Source: Psychrobacter sp. DAB_AL43B
Lineage (GTDB): Bacteria > Pseudomonadota > Gammaproteobacteria > Pseudomonadales > Moraxellaceae
DNA length: 64,000 bases
Direction of reading: 5' to 3'
Assembly: GCF_900168255.1 (NCBI RefSeq)
Contig: NZ_LT799838.1
Coordinates: 1,798,001 to 1,862,000 of the forward strand
This document shows positions 16,266 to 24,593 of this stretch, one piece after another; the stretch's first letter is position 1; every line of letters begins with the position of its first letter. Under the pieces are notes generated by a model that saw only the letters and a list, made by a program, of their open reading frames with translations, was not told the origin of the DNA and searched no databases. Position numbers and translations under genes: made by a program.

Positions 16266-17957
16266 ATGCGTTTATCCTATCTCACTCAAGCAGTCGCTTT
16301 CGTTACTGCTACCTTGATTCTTACTGCTTGTGGCAATGATTCTGACACTACTACAGAAATCATTGATGGGACACCGCCATTATTAACGACCGATAGTAAC
16401 TTTTCTACTGGCGATAGCGCTGTTGCGGCAATGTTTGTCTCGGGTCAAGTGCAAGATAGTAGCGGTATCAAATCATTAACTTACGCTTTAAACAAAAAAT
16501 CAGCCCAATTATTAAAGGTTGACACAGATGGTTATTTTAACGATCAGATTTTATTAGACGTAGGTGGCAACACACTTACCTTAGAAGCCACAGACAATGC
16601 TGGCAATATCATGCGCTCAACCAAAACCATCTATTTGGGCGATACGATCGCCGCCGGTGGCTCACATACCGGTGCCCTACGTGATGGACAACTTTATGGT
16701 TGGGGTCGTAATAACTATGGTCAAACAGGTCTGGGACTGACAAGCAAAATAGCCGATACCATGGGACATCCAAATACGCCAATGCTCATGAACAGTGCGC
16801 CAAAGAACTTGCTTTCCATTAAATTTAATCAAAACCACTCGCTTGCTATTGATGATAAGGGGCTGGTTTATAGCTGGGGTGAAGATATTTCTGGGCAATT
16901 AGGGCGCGGCAGCACAGGTCGTAACGACTGTAGTAAAACGGCTGACTGCCGTCTTGATATCGGTGCCATTGCAGGTATTGAAAATGCTGTGATGGTAGCG
17001 GCTGGCTATAAGCACAATTTGGTGCTCACCAAAGATGGTAATGTCTGGGCGTTTGGTGCCAACGGTCAAGGACAGCTTGGCAATAGCACGTCTATAGACA
17101 GCAGTACACCGGTCAAAGTCGACTTTTCAGCGTCAGACGATGTTGGGCACATTGTACAAGTGGTTGCTAGTGCAAGCAGCTCTTATGCTTTAGACGATAA
17201 AGGTCAGGTTTGGGGTTGGGGCAGCGACGCTTATGCCAACCTTGGGCGTGGTCAAGAATGTAATAAAGTCAATAATTGCATCAATATCAACGCAACGCCT
17301 GTTCTTATTAATGTAATTAAGAGTAATCCAACTGACGCTAATACAGCTCAAGGCTTAGAAGCGGAAAAGGATATAAAAAAAGAAAAGGTAACCCAGCTTG
17401 CCGCTGGACGCGACCATGTCTTGGCATTAACCAACAAAGAATCTGTTTACGCTTGGGGATTGAATGCAACCAGCCAAGTAGGTTACAACGGCGAGCTATT
17501 TAGTGGTACTGAAAAAGCATGGGCAAATACCGTTACCACGCCAACCAAACTGCCATGGTTTGCTGATAAAGATATTCGCCGTGTCTATGCTAATGGCAAT
17601 GCCAGCTATGCGCTATTAGACAAGGTCGCATCGAATAATGGCTCATCGACAGATGGCATTCTTTATGCATGGGGTATGTTTGGTGAAACAGATAGCAAAG
17701 GCAAAACGGTTTATGACGATCTGGATGAACCAACGAACAAGCTGCCTAACTTAAAGAATATTAGTAATATGGCAATGGGAGCCATGCATCTCATCGCTCA
17801 AGAGAAACCGCTCAATCAAGACCATAGTACACCTGCTAAAAATGGTGATTTATTTACATGGGGATGGAGCTTTGAGGGTTCATTAGGTAGTAAAGATGCT
17901 GCTCATATCTGGATGTATAACACTCCTATGCTCGTTAATTTACCAAGTCAGCTATAA
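16266..17957 (+). CDS. RCC1-repeat (seven-bladed propeller) lipoprotein
   Basis: A 563-aa lipoprotein (LTAC, Cys22). Residues about 37-125 look like a bacterial Ig-like domain (SLTYALN, NTLTLEATDNAGN). The rest is an RCC1-type propeller with seven recognisable blade motifs (YGWGRNNYGQ, YSWGEDISGQ, WAFGANGQGQ, WGWGSDAYAN, YAWGLNATSQ, YAWGMFGE, FTWGWSFEGS). RCC1 propellers bind partners; bacterial secreted ones are poorly characterised. The consensus Fur box upstream suggests expression under iron limitation, so a surface role in iron or haem acquisition is possible but unproven. GAGG precedes the ATG. The next gene, a di-haem lipoprotein, begins 155 bases on after a weak hairpin. Confidence 0.85.
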   Translation: MRLSYLTQAVAFVTATLILTACGNDSDTTTEIIDGTPPLLTTDSNFSTGDSAVAAMFVSGQVQDSSGIKSLTYALNKKSAQLLKVDTDGYFNDQILLDVGGNTLTLEATDNAGNIMRSTKTIYLGDTIAAGGSHTGALRDGQLYGWGRNNYGQTGLGLTSKIADTMGHPNTPMLMNSAPKNLLSIKFNQNHSLAIDDKGLVYSWGEDISGQLGRGSTGRNDCSKTADCRLDIGAIAGIENAVMVAAGYKHNLVLTKDGNVWAFGANGQGQLGNSTSIDSSTPVKVDFSASDDVGHIVQVVASASSSYALDDKGQVWGWGSDAYANLGRGQECNKVNNCININATPVLINVIKSNPTDANTAQGLEAEKDIKKEKVTQLAAGRDHVLALTNKESVYAWGLNATSQVGYNGELFSGTEKAWANTVTTPTKLPWFADKDIRRVYANGNASYALLDKVASNNGSSTDGILYAWGMFGETDSKGKTVYDDLDEPTNKLPNLKNISNMAMGAMHLIAQEKPLNQDHSTPAKNGDLFTWGWSFEGSLGSKDAAHIWMYNTPMLVNLPSQL

Positions 17958-18017
17958 CCAATAATGGCTTAGTTACTTTCATAAAAATAACTGATATTTA
18001 TAAAGAAAAATAATAGT

Positions 18018-18053
18018 TAAAAAGGGCGATATAAATTGTGTTGCCCTTTTACT
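18018..18053 (+). terminator. weak terminator-like hairpin
   Basis: AAAAGGGC (18020-18027) pairs with GCCCTTTT (18043-18050) over a 15-base loop. The T-run is part of the stem, so termination may be partial, allowing some read-through into the di-haem gene. Confidence 0.5.
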
Positions 18054-18112
18054 TAACATTTATGCTGACTCATTTTAACTTATTACTTAGCCATCGTATT
18101 CTTAGGTAACCC

Positions 18113-19576
18113 ATGTCCTTATTTTTAAAACCACCTACTGCTTTAACAACTTCATCATTACCGATTGTGCGCCGTACCTTGCTCAGCTTAAGCACCGCTT
18201 TAATACTGAGTGCTTGCGGCGGCTCAGATGGCTCAAATGACAACGTATCTAATCCGCCCAATCCACCTAGTAACCCTACGCCACCAACCAAACCTGAAGA
18301 ACCAGAAACCGATACTAATTGGCTACCAGCAGGCGGCAGTGCCACGATCTCTGCCGATATATCGCGTCCATTCTTACAAATCATGCCCAATCTGCCAAGC
18401 AGTGCTTTAGGCAGCGTTTCGCCAGGACGTGAGTTATTTATCACCGAATGGGCGCCAGCCAATCAAGGTCGGGTGCTATTTGATGGCGTGGGACCATTGC
18501 TCAATGCTAATGCTTGCACTCAATGCCATAGCGCAGAAGGACGTAAGCCTATCTATGCCATTAATGGCGAGCTAAGCGACGCTATTTTATTCAGACTGGG
18601 CGACAAACAAGGTGCCGCTCATGCTTATTACGGCGAGCAAATGCAGCATCAAAGTATTGAGCCTAGCATAGCAACAGAAGGTAATATGCGCTATGTCATA
18701 ACAGCTAGTACGGACAATAAACCTGCCGGTATAACATTTAATTTCACCCCAACCGACATGAGTCAGCCTTTAAGCGATACTGCTATCAGCGGACGTATCT
18801 CGCCGCAGCTGGTCGGCATGGGCCTGCTGGATCTGATTCCTGAGGCTAATATTATCGCGGCGGCTGACCCTAATGATAGCAATAAAGACGGCATCAGTGG
18901 TCGCGTACATTGGGTTAATGATGGCACCCAACAACGGATTGGACGCTTTGGCTGGAAAGCTATTAATTCAAGTCTGCGCACCCAAAATGCTAATGCTATG
19001 TCGCAAGATATGGGTTTGACTACTTCAGTATTTATGGATCCCAATTGTACCGTTAATCAGCCCATTTGTTGGACCGCGCCAAATGGCGGTAGCCCAGAAG
19101 TCTCTGACAGCAGCTTAGATGCAGTCACTGATTTTATGACAGCGCTTGCGGTTCCTGAGCGTCGATTGGGCAATATATCAACCTTTAATAAAGGTGCTCA
19201 GCTATTTGACCAAGTCGACTGTGCCAGCTGTCATAACCCAAAGCAAAAAACTGGTGATAGTGTGCGCTTTCCACTACTCTCACAGCAAACTATTTATCCC
19301 TATACCGATTTATTACTTCATGATATGGGTGCAGCGCTTGATGATGGGGTCAAAGAAAAAAATGCAGAAAGCTTTGAATGGCGCACACCACCATTATGGG
19401 GTATTGGCATTGTGGCACGTGACCCAGAAGCGCGATTTTTACACGATGGTCGCGCCAGCAGCTTAACTGAAGCGATACTTTGGCATGGCGGTGAAGCAAA
19501 AGGAGCAAAAACACGCTTTAGGCAATTGCCTGCCGCGCAAAAAGAGACGTTACTGACATTTTTAAAAGGCATTTAA
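18113..19576 (+). CDS. di-haem oxidoreductase-like (DHOR/DUF1111) lipoprotein
   Basis: A 487-aa exported lipoprotein (LSAC, Cys35) with a proline-rich linker and two c-type haem sites: CTQCH (135-139) and CASCH (370-374). The arrangement and surrounding sequence (GRELFITEW, GRVHWVNDG, RFGWKA, WRTPPLWG, FLHDGRA) fit the DUF1111/DHOR family, relatives of di-haem peroxidases. From memory, such proteins are often encoded beside imelysin-type iron proteins and regulated by Fur; no imelysin gene is present here. It probably performs periplasmic or surface electron transfer or peroxidase-type chemistry. It follows the Fur-box gene on the same strand. Haem attachment would need the cell's cytochrome c maturation system, not encoded in this window. 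Confidence 0.85.
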   Translation: MSLFLKPPTALTTSSLPIVRRTLLSLSTALILSACGGSDGSNDNVSNPPNPPSNPTPPTKPEEPETDTNWLPAGGSATISADISRPFLQIMPNLPSSALGSVSPGRELFITEWAPANQGRVLFDGVGPLLNANACTQCHSAEGRKPIYAINGELSDAILFRLGDKQGAAHAYYGEQMQHQSIEPSIATEGNMRYVITASTDNKPAGITFNFTPTDMSQPLSDTAISGRISPQLVGMGLLDLIPEANIIAAADPNDSNKDGISGRVHWVNDGTQQRIGRFGWKAINSSLRTQNANAMSQDMGLTTSVFMDPNCTVNQPICWTAPNGGSPEVSDSSLDAVTDFMTALAVPERRLGNISTFNKGAQLFDQVDCASCHNPKQKTGDSVRFPLLSQQTIYPYTDLLLHDMGAALDDGVKEKNAESFEWRTPPLWGIGIVARDPEARFLHDGRASSLTEAILWHGGEAKGAKTRFRQLPAAQKETLLTFLKGI

Positions 19577-19784
19577 ATTAGCAAAGGCATTTAGCTATGC
19601 TAATCTTTAGATAACTCTCTTTAAAACACTCTTTTTAAATATGGCTTAAATTTCTGAAAAATTTTTGGTTGTTATAGTGATGTAATAATAGCAGGGTCAA
19701 GGATACACAGCAGATGTCATCGCTTAAAAATTCGACTATAGTAGATATTTATATGACTATTTCAATAAACTGAGGAATTAAACC

Positions 19785-20489
19785 ATGAAAAAATTAGCAT
19801 TATGCGGCGCAGTAGCACTAAGTTTAAGCGCTTGTGCTGGCGGTATGAATGGTGGCACGACTGGCAATAACAACCAAAACAATATCGTCACCCAATACCC
19901 CGTTGAAGCAACCATGCTCAACATCTATACCAAAGCACGCAGCCAAAGTTTAGTGGCGGCGGTGGGCAATCAAAGTGCCTCAGCAGACATTACAGTCACA
20001 CCTAAAGGCAGTATGGTATTCAATAATAAATCTGTGCAAGGTGCTGAAGTAAACACGATTAATAAAATGAATAACCAAATCACCGATCAGTCAGTTGTAA
20101 TCAATTACTTTACTCTAAATCCATTGATATTCCACGGCTTCACCGACAGCTCAGGTGAGTATTCGTTAGCCACTCAGACGACGACTATCCCCAAGATGGC
20201 GACCGTTGGCAGCTCTAGCCAATTGCTGACGGAAGATATATATGCTGATAGCAGCAAACGTAAAAAAACAGGCACGTATAAACAAGATTGGTCTTTGACA
20301 AGAGATACCAATAGTACTGCATGGTTCTGTATAGAAACCTCGCAGAATCTACTTCTCGCCAATGATCCCGATGGTACTTCATCAGAATGCTATAAAATAA
20401 ATAATCGAGGCGATATCTTAGATAGCAAGGTAACTATTAACCAGCCTACAAGCAACGGCTTAAGAACCATATTGTTTACTAGCCGTTAG
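19785..20489 (+). CDS. unknown lipoprotein
   Basis: A 234-aa protein that begins with a clear lipoprotein signal (LSAC, Cys17) and a Gly/Asn-rich linker. It continues as beta-rich soluble sequence with repeated mentions of short polar strands (SADITVTPKG, QSVVINYFTLNPL, WSLTRDTNSTAWFCIETS). Cys177 and Cys197 might form a disulphide. I do not recognise a family. GAGGA sits eight bases from the ATG. It is the third consecutive lipoprotein gene on this strand after the RCC1 and di-haem genes, 208 bases from the latter, and ends at a strong terminator. Shared function with them is possible but unsupported beyond position. Confidence 0.8.
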   Translation: MKKLALCGAVALSLSACAGGMNGGTTGNNNQNNIVTQYPVEATMLNIYTKARSQSLVAAVGNQSASADITVTPKGSMVFNNKSVQGAEVNTINKMNNQITDQSVVINYFTLNPLIFHGFTDSSGEYSLATQTTTIPKMATVGSSSQLLTEDIYADSSKRKKTGTYKQDWSLTRDTNSTAWFCIETSQNLLLANDPDGTSSECYKINNRGDILDSKVTINQPTSNGLRTILFTSR

Positions 20490-20590
20490 TCATTTACCCT
20501 CATAAATCATGATTTACGGAATTTTATTTCCTCTCAATGAGTGCTATCTCTTTTATTGTTACTAATAGCTGAATAGCAGAAATATTTAAC

Positions 20591-20625
20591 AAAAAGCCTG
20601 TCTTAATATTAAGACAGGCTTTTTT
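20591..20625. terminator. rho-independent terminator
   Basis: AAAAAGCCTGTCTTAA (20591-20606) pairs perfectly with TTAAGACAGGCTTTTT (20609-20624). It ends the unknown lipoprotein gene and isolates nirK transcription. Confidence 0.9.
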
Positions 20626-20825
20626 ATTGATTTTCAGGCGATTTATAGTTAGAGCCCCAACCTACTTCCAACATCATAGCAATTATTACCCTTAATCACA
20701 GACTATAAAGCTTTACTATAATATATTTTTTTATTCACTTAACTATAAAAATTCATATATAAATTAATAACTCATCAGTATAAAAGAAGTAAACAAATCT
20801 TACAGAAAGTATTCGCTTATATTTA

Positions 20826-20848
20826 AACATTCATTTAAAATGAATTTT
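20826..20848. promoter_or_regulatory. NsrR-like nitric-oxide-responsive operator
   Basis: The half-sites ATTCATTT (20829-20836) and AAATGAAT (20838-20845) flank one A, within an AA...TT frame. Against the NsrR consensus (ATGYATTT-N-AAATRCAT with AAG/CTT ends), 19 of 22 fixed positions agree by eye. NsrR is an NO-sensing repressor known to control aniA/nirK in Neisseria. It lies about 135 bases before the nirK start. Confidence 0.65.
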
Positions 20849-20983
20849 ATGGAAGCCAATTTATAAGTTCGTTATCTAATTCCTAATTTATGCTTCTTGC
20901 AAAGTTAGTGTTAGGATGACAAAGACCGATAAAAATCGAGCTTTATTAAATAAGCCACTTATTTTTAATTACTGGAGAGCATT

Positions 20984-22507
20984 ATGCGTCTTTTCAATTC
21001 AACATTCGCTCAACATCAATCTCCTACTTACTCTAAACTGGCCCTCGCTTGCTTGTTGGCGTTGAGCACAGCAAGTATGGTTGGTTGCGATAAATCAAAC
21101 CCTGAACAGACTAATGCGACCAGCGCCGAAAACACACAAGCCGAAAATGACAGCAAGGCTAAGACCAATAAAGACGGTGAATTGCCCGTTATTGATGCCA
21201 TTATCACCCATGCTCCTGAGGTTCCGCCGCCCATCGACCGCGATTATCCCGCAAAAGTGGTCGTAAAAATGGAAACCGTGGAAAAAGTCATGCGTTTAGC
21301 GGATGGCGTCGAGTATAACTTCTGGACATTTGGTGGGCAGGTACCAGGACAATTTATACGGGTTCGTCAAGGGGATGAAATTGAGTTTCATCTGTCCAAC
21401 CATCCTGACTCTAAAATGCCGCACAACATTGACTTACACGCAGTGACTGGTCCAGGAGGCGGTGCAGCTTCTTCGTTCACCTCTCCAGGCTATACATCTG
21501 AATTCAACTTTAAAGCCTTAAAGCCTGGTTTGTACGTCTATCATTGCGCCGTAGCGCCAGTTGGGATGCATATTGCCAACGGGATGTATGGTTTAATCTT
21601 AGTCGAGCCAGAGGAAGGCTTACCAAAAGTTGATCGTGAATTTTATATCATGCAAGGCGATTTCTATACCAAAGGTGACTATGGCGATAAAGGCTTACAA
21701 CCTTTTGATATGGGAAAAGCCGTCAAAGAAGATGCTGACTATGTGCTATTTAACGGCTCAGTTGGCGCGCTAACTGGTGAAAACTCGCTACAAGCGAAAG
21801 TTGGCGAAACGGTTCGTTTATTTGTCGGTAACGGTGGCCCTAACTTAGTATCGTCATTCCACGTTATCGGTGAAATTTTTGATAAGGTCAATATGGAAGG
21901 CGGCTCAGCTGAAAACCATAATGTGCAAACCACGCTTATCCCGGCAGGTGGTGCAGCCATTACTCAGTTCAAAGTAGATGTACCGGGTGAGTTGGTGATA
22001 GTCGACCATTCTATTTTCCGAGCATTCAATAAAGGTGCGCTAGGTATCATTAATGTCGAAGGCCCTGAAGACCCAAGAATATACTCTGGAAAAGTACGTG
22101 AAGCTGTCTATTTACCAGAAGGTTCAGCCGCTCAGAGTATTGGCAAAAATGATGCACCTGCACCAAAAGTAGTCGCTGCAAACAAACAAGAAAGAATTAA
22201 AATGGGCGAATCAATTTACGCCAGTAACTGTGCAGCCTGTCACCAACCTGATGGTACTGGTGTGCCAAAAGCCTTTCCGCCACTGGCCAAATCAGACTAT
22301 TTAAATAAAGATCCCAAACGTGCTATCAGTGCTATTTTAAATGGCTTAAGCGGTAAAATCACCGTCAATGGTCAAGAATATGACAGTGTCATGCCAGCCG
22401 TTGCTTTAGATGATGAGAAAGTTGCTAACGTTGTGACTTATATCATGAATAGCTGGGGTAATAAGGGTGGCGAAACCACACCTGAAGAGGTTAAAGCAGC
22501 TCGTTAA
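20984..22507 (+). CDS. nirK: copper nitrite reductase, AniA type, with C-terminal cytochrome c
   Basis: Reduces nitrite to nitric oxide. A 507-aa lipoprotein (MVGC, Cys35), so probably on the outer membrane facing the periplasm or outside, as in AniA. Two cupredoxin domains cover about 85-385. Type 1 copper ligands: His147, Cys188, His196, Met201. Type 2 ligands: His152, His187, His342. Catalytic Asp150 and His293 are also present. A linker leads to a cytochrome c domain (about 403-495) with CAACH at 416-420 and likely axial Met470, which would feed electrons directly to the type 1 site. nirV and a Sco protein follow. An NsrR-like box lies upstream. No NO reductase gene is in the window. Confidence 0.95.
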   Translation: MRLFNSTFAQHQSPTYSKLALACLLALSTASMVGCDKSNPEQTNATSAENTQAENDSKAKTNKDGELPVIDAIITHAPEVPPPIDRDYPAKVVVKMETVEKVMRLADGVEYNFWTFGGQVPGQFIRVRQGDEIEFHLSNHPDSKMPHNIDLHAVTGPGGGAASSFTSPGYTSEFNFKALKPGLYVYHCAVAPVGMHIANGMYGLILVEPEEGLPKVDREFYIMQGDFYTKGDYGDKGLQPFDMGKAVKEDADYVLFNGSVGALTGENSLQAKVGETVRLFVGNGGPNLVSSFHVIGEIFDKVNMEGGSAENHNVQTTLIPAGGAAITQFKVDVPGELVIVDHSIFRAFNKGALGIINVEGPEDPRIYSGKVREAVYLPEGSAAQSIGKNDAPAPKVVAANKQERIKMGESIYASNCAACHQPDGTGVPKAFPPLAKSDYLNKDPKRAISAILNGLSGKITVNGQEYDSVMPAVALDDEKVANVVTYIMNSWGNKGGETTPEEVKAAR

Positions 22508-22563
22508 TAAATCTGATTGGTTTTTTAAGTAGATAATCGACTATCTTATCGTCAAGTCGAAAG

Positions 22564-22594
22564 CGGTGCCAGACTCAGTAAGAGTTTGCCACCG
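22564..22594 (+). other. stable hairpin between nirK and nirV
   Basis: A stem of about 12 pairs with one mismatch and a small AGTAA loop (ends CGGTG and CACCG). No T-run follows, so it looks like an mRNA-processing or stability element rather than a terminator; it could set different nirK and nirV levels. Confidence 0.5.
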
Positions 22595-22722
22595 TCACTA
22601 TAAATAAAGTTTTCAAAATACAGCCTTGAAAATAAGACTCTTTATATTGACTAACGGCTTTATTGACTATTTGATTGATCGCTATACGCCCCGCCCTTTT
22701 TAGGACAACTAGGAGGTTAATT

Positions 22723-23565
22723 ATGTCCTCTACTCGCATCACTAAAAGCTGCAAAACTATAACCGCTTATGCTCGTCCTTTCGCGCTGCTATTTGTATTG
22801 AGTGCGCTCACAATAACAACGGACTTTGGATTCATGAGTACGCAAGCGCAAGCAAAAGAACTAGCGATACAGCCGGGTACTTACCGCCCTTTATACTTGA
22901 GCAAAAACTCGCCCTTAGTGGCAGTGGATAGATTTAAAATAGATGAATTACCGGTTACCAATATACAGTTCTATCAGTTTTTAAAAACAAATCCGAAGTT
23001 TAGAAAACATGCTATCGCACCCATCTTTGCAGATTCCAATTACTTAAAGCATTGGCTAAACACAAAAGATATTTCTGTGCCTAAAAAATCTGATTTTCGC
23101 AAGCCTGTGGTGAATGTGTCATGGTACGCCGCCAATCAATATTGCCGTTCTCAAAACAAGCGCTTACCCACAGTTGAGCAGTGGGAATACGTGGCACAAG
23201 CTTCTACTACCAATAAAAATGGCAGTTTAGAGGCTGGTTATAACCAGCGCATACTGGACTGGTATGGCAAATCTGCTGGGAATAAAGACCAACTTGCTGA
23301 TGTCGGACAAAGCCCTGCTAACTATTGGGGCGTCAAGGACTTGCATGGTCTCATTTGGGAGTGGACAGAGAATTTTAACAATAGCTTAGTCACTGGCGAA
23401 TCACGCTCAGACAGCAACCTTAACCAACAGATGTTTTGCGGATCTGGCGCCGCGGGTGCCGTCGACCCAAGCGATTATGCCGCCTTTATGCGTTATGGAT
23501 TTCGCTCAAGCTTAGAAGCCAAATATACTGTCAGTAGTCTTGGCTTTCGCTGTGCTAGTGATTAA
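22723..23565 (+). CDS. nirV: NirV-like formylglycine-generating-enzyme-family protein
   Basis: A 280-aa exported protein. The start at 22723 follows an excellent AGGAGG site; upstream in-frame starts lack one. The signal sequence ends about STQAQA. The body is an FGE/sulfatase-modifying fold: PVVNVSWYAANQYC, KRLPTVEQWEYVA, GLIWEWTEN, and the closing SSLGFRCASD. Such proteins next to nirK are called NirV; their function is not established, with copper-site maturation of NirK a common suggestion. Cys residues are at MFCGSG and near the C-terminus, unlike the paired catalytic cysteines of true FGE. It lies about 215 bases after nirK and about 130 before the Sco gene. Confidence 0.85.
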   Translation: MSSTRITKSCKTITAYARPFALLFVLSALTITTDFGFMSTQAQAKELAIQPGTYRPLYLSKNSPLVAVDRFKIDELPVTNIQFYQFLKTNPKFRKHAIAPIFADSNYLKHWLNTKDISVPKKSDFRKPVVNVSWYAANQYCRSQNKRLPTVEQWEYVAQASTTNKNGSLEAGYNQRILDWYGKSAGNKDQLADVGQSPANYWGVKDLHGLIWEWTENFNNSLVTGESRSDSNLNQQMFCGSGAAGAVDPSDYAAFMRYGFRSSLEAKYTVSSLGFRCASD

Positions 23566-23695
23566 TGTTGTGTGATTGATTTATAAAGCTGGCAAGTAAA
23601 CAGCCAGATAGACCTTTTATCTAAAATAGTGAGTATTAAAACGCTAATTTAGCCGCTATTTTAAAATGAATTTAATTGCTTTTAAGGACTGTCTC

Positions 23696-24442
23696 ATGAA
23701 AACAATAAAAACCATGCAAAACAGCACCGCTCACCCATTGGTTCATGCTATCAAACTGACCTTAGCTGGCGGGCTATATATTACTTTACTGGCTTGTAGT
23801 AATCCTGACGCTAATGAAGGGGCTGCTGTACAGGATACACAGACTGAGTCCAAGTCTGGAGCTAACTCTAAGCCTGCAGTAATGGCTCATGACGATATGA
23901 ATGACATGGATCATAAAGACATGAATTCACAACAACCTGCAGAAGCATTGGGGCAAGATTACTCTATTTATCAGGTGGGCGGCGATTGGACAGACCACAA
24001 TGGCAATACTTTTGAGCTTGATAAGCTTCAGGGTAAAAACCAAGTGGTGGTGATGGCGTATACCAGCTGTCAGCATACTTGTCCTATTTTGGTTCAATCT
24101 ATGAAGCAGATTTATAAGGAGATGACGCCTGAAGTACGCGCACAAACTGAGTTTTTACTGGCCACATTAGATACTGAGCGTGATACCGTTGAGGTGATGA
24201 AAAACTTTGCTGAATATAATGAGCTCGGTGATAATTGGCGCTTGATTCGTAGTGATGAAGCCAGTGCCCGTATGCTTGCCAACACCCTAAATATTAAATA
24301 TCAATTTGCTGCTAATGGCGATATTAACCACTCTAATCTGATTTCTGTTTTGGATAAAGAAGGTCGCTTAGTAGCGCAAGGAATTGGTGTGGCGGATTCT
24401 GGCATTAAGCCGTTGATTGAGTATTTGAACACTCATAATTAA
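23696..24442 (+). CDS. SCO1/SenC/PrrC-family copper chaperone lipoprotein
   Basis: A 248-aa lipoprotein (LLAC, Cys34). The start at 23696 is preceded by AAGGA eight bases away; ten extra codons upstream are not supported. A Met/His/Asp-rich linker (MAHDDMNDMDHKDM) precedes a thioredoxin-like Sco domain. The copper ligands are Cys125 and Cys129 in TSCQHTCPI and His212 in the NHSNLISVLD segment. Sco proteins deliver copper to cytochrome oxidase Cu-A, and in denitrifiers to other copper enzymes. Position right after nirK-nirV suggests it loads NirK; this is inference. The strong terminator after it closes the nitrite-reductase cluster. Confidence 0.9.
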   Translation: MKTIKTMQNSTAHPLVHAIKLTLAGGLYITLLACSNPDANEGAAVQDTQTESKSGANSKPAVMAHDDMNDMDHKDMNSQQPAEALGQDYSIYQVGGDWTDHNGNTFELDKLQGKNQVVVMAYTSCQHTCPILVQSMKQIYKEMTPEVRAQTEFLLATLDTERDTVEVMKNFAEYNELGDNWRLIRSDEASARMLANTLNIKYQFAANGDINHSNLISVLDKEGRLVAQGIGVADSGIKPLIEYLNTHN

Positions 24443-24483
24443 GCTATCAAAACCATCGCTTACGTACGACTAATCTATATATA

Positions 24484-24524
24484 AAAACACCGCTTACTGA
24501 TAACAGACAAGCGGTGTTTTGTTT
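24484..24524. terminator. rho-independent terminator
   Basis: AAAACACCGCTT (24484-24495) pairs with AAGCGGTGTTTT (24509-24520), and T-rich sequence follows. It closes the nirK-nirV-Sco cluster and faces the convergent CoA-transferase gene. Confidence 0.9.
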
Positions 24525-24593
24525 TGAATGGCTTTATAAGCTTACAGTACTTTATAAAACTATAATGCTTTATAAACTTACAGCGTTATACGC

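Larger units (their letters stand above)
20490..20983. other. gene-free stretch before nirK
   Basis: Holds the terminator of the preceding lipoprotein gene (20591-20625), AT-rich sequence, and the NsrR-like site at 20826-20848 in the nirK upstream region. No FNR-type TTGAT-N4-ATCAA site was recognised, and no small coding sequence with a credible ribosome-binding site. Confidence 0.5.

Noticed and set aside
20626..20983. FNR/ANR site upstream of nirK
   Set aside because: No TTGAT-N4-ATCAA-like sequence was recognised. Only the NsrR-like site is supported.
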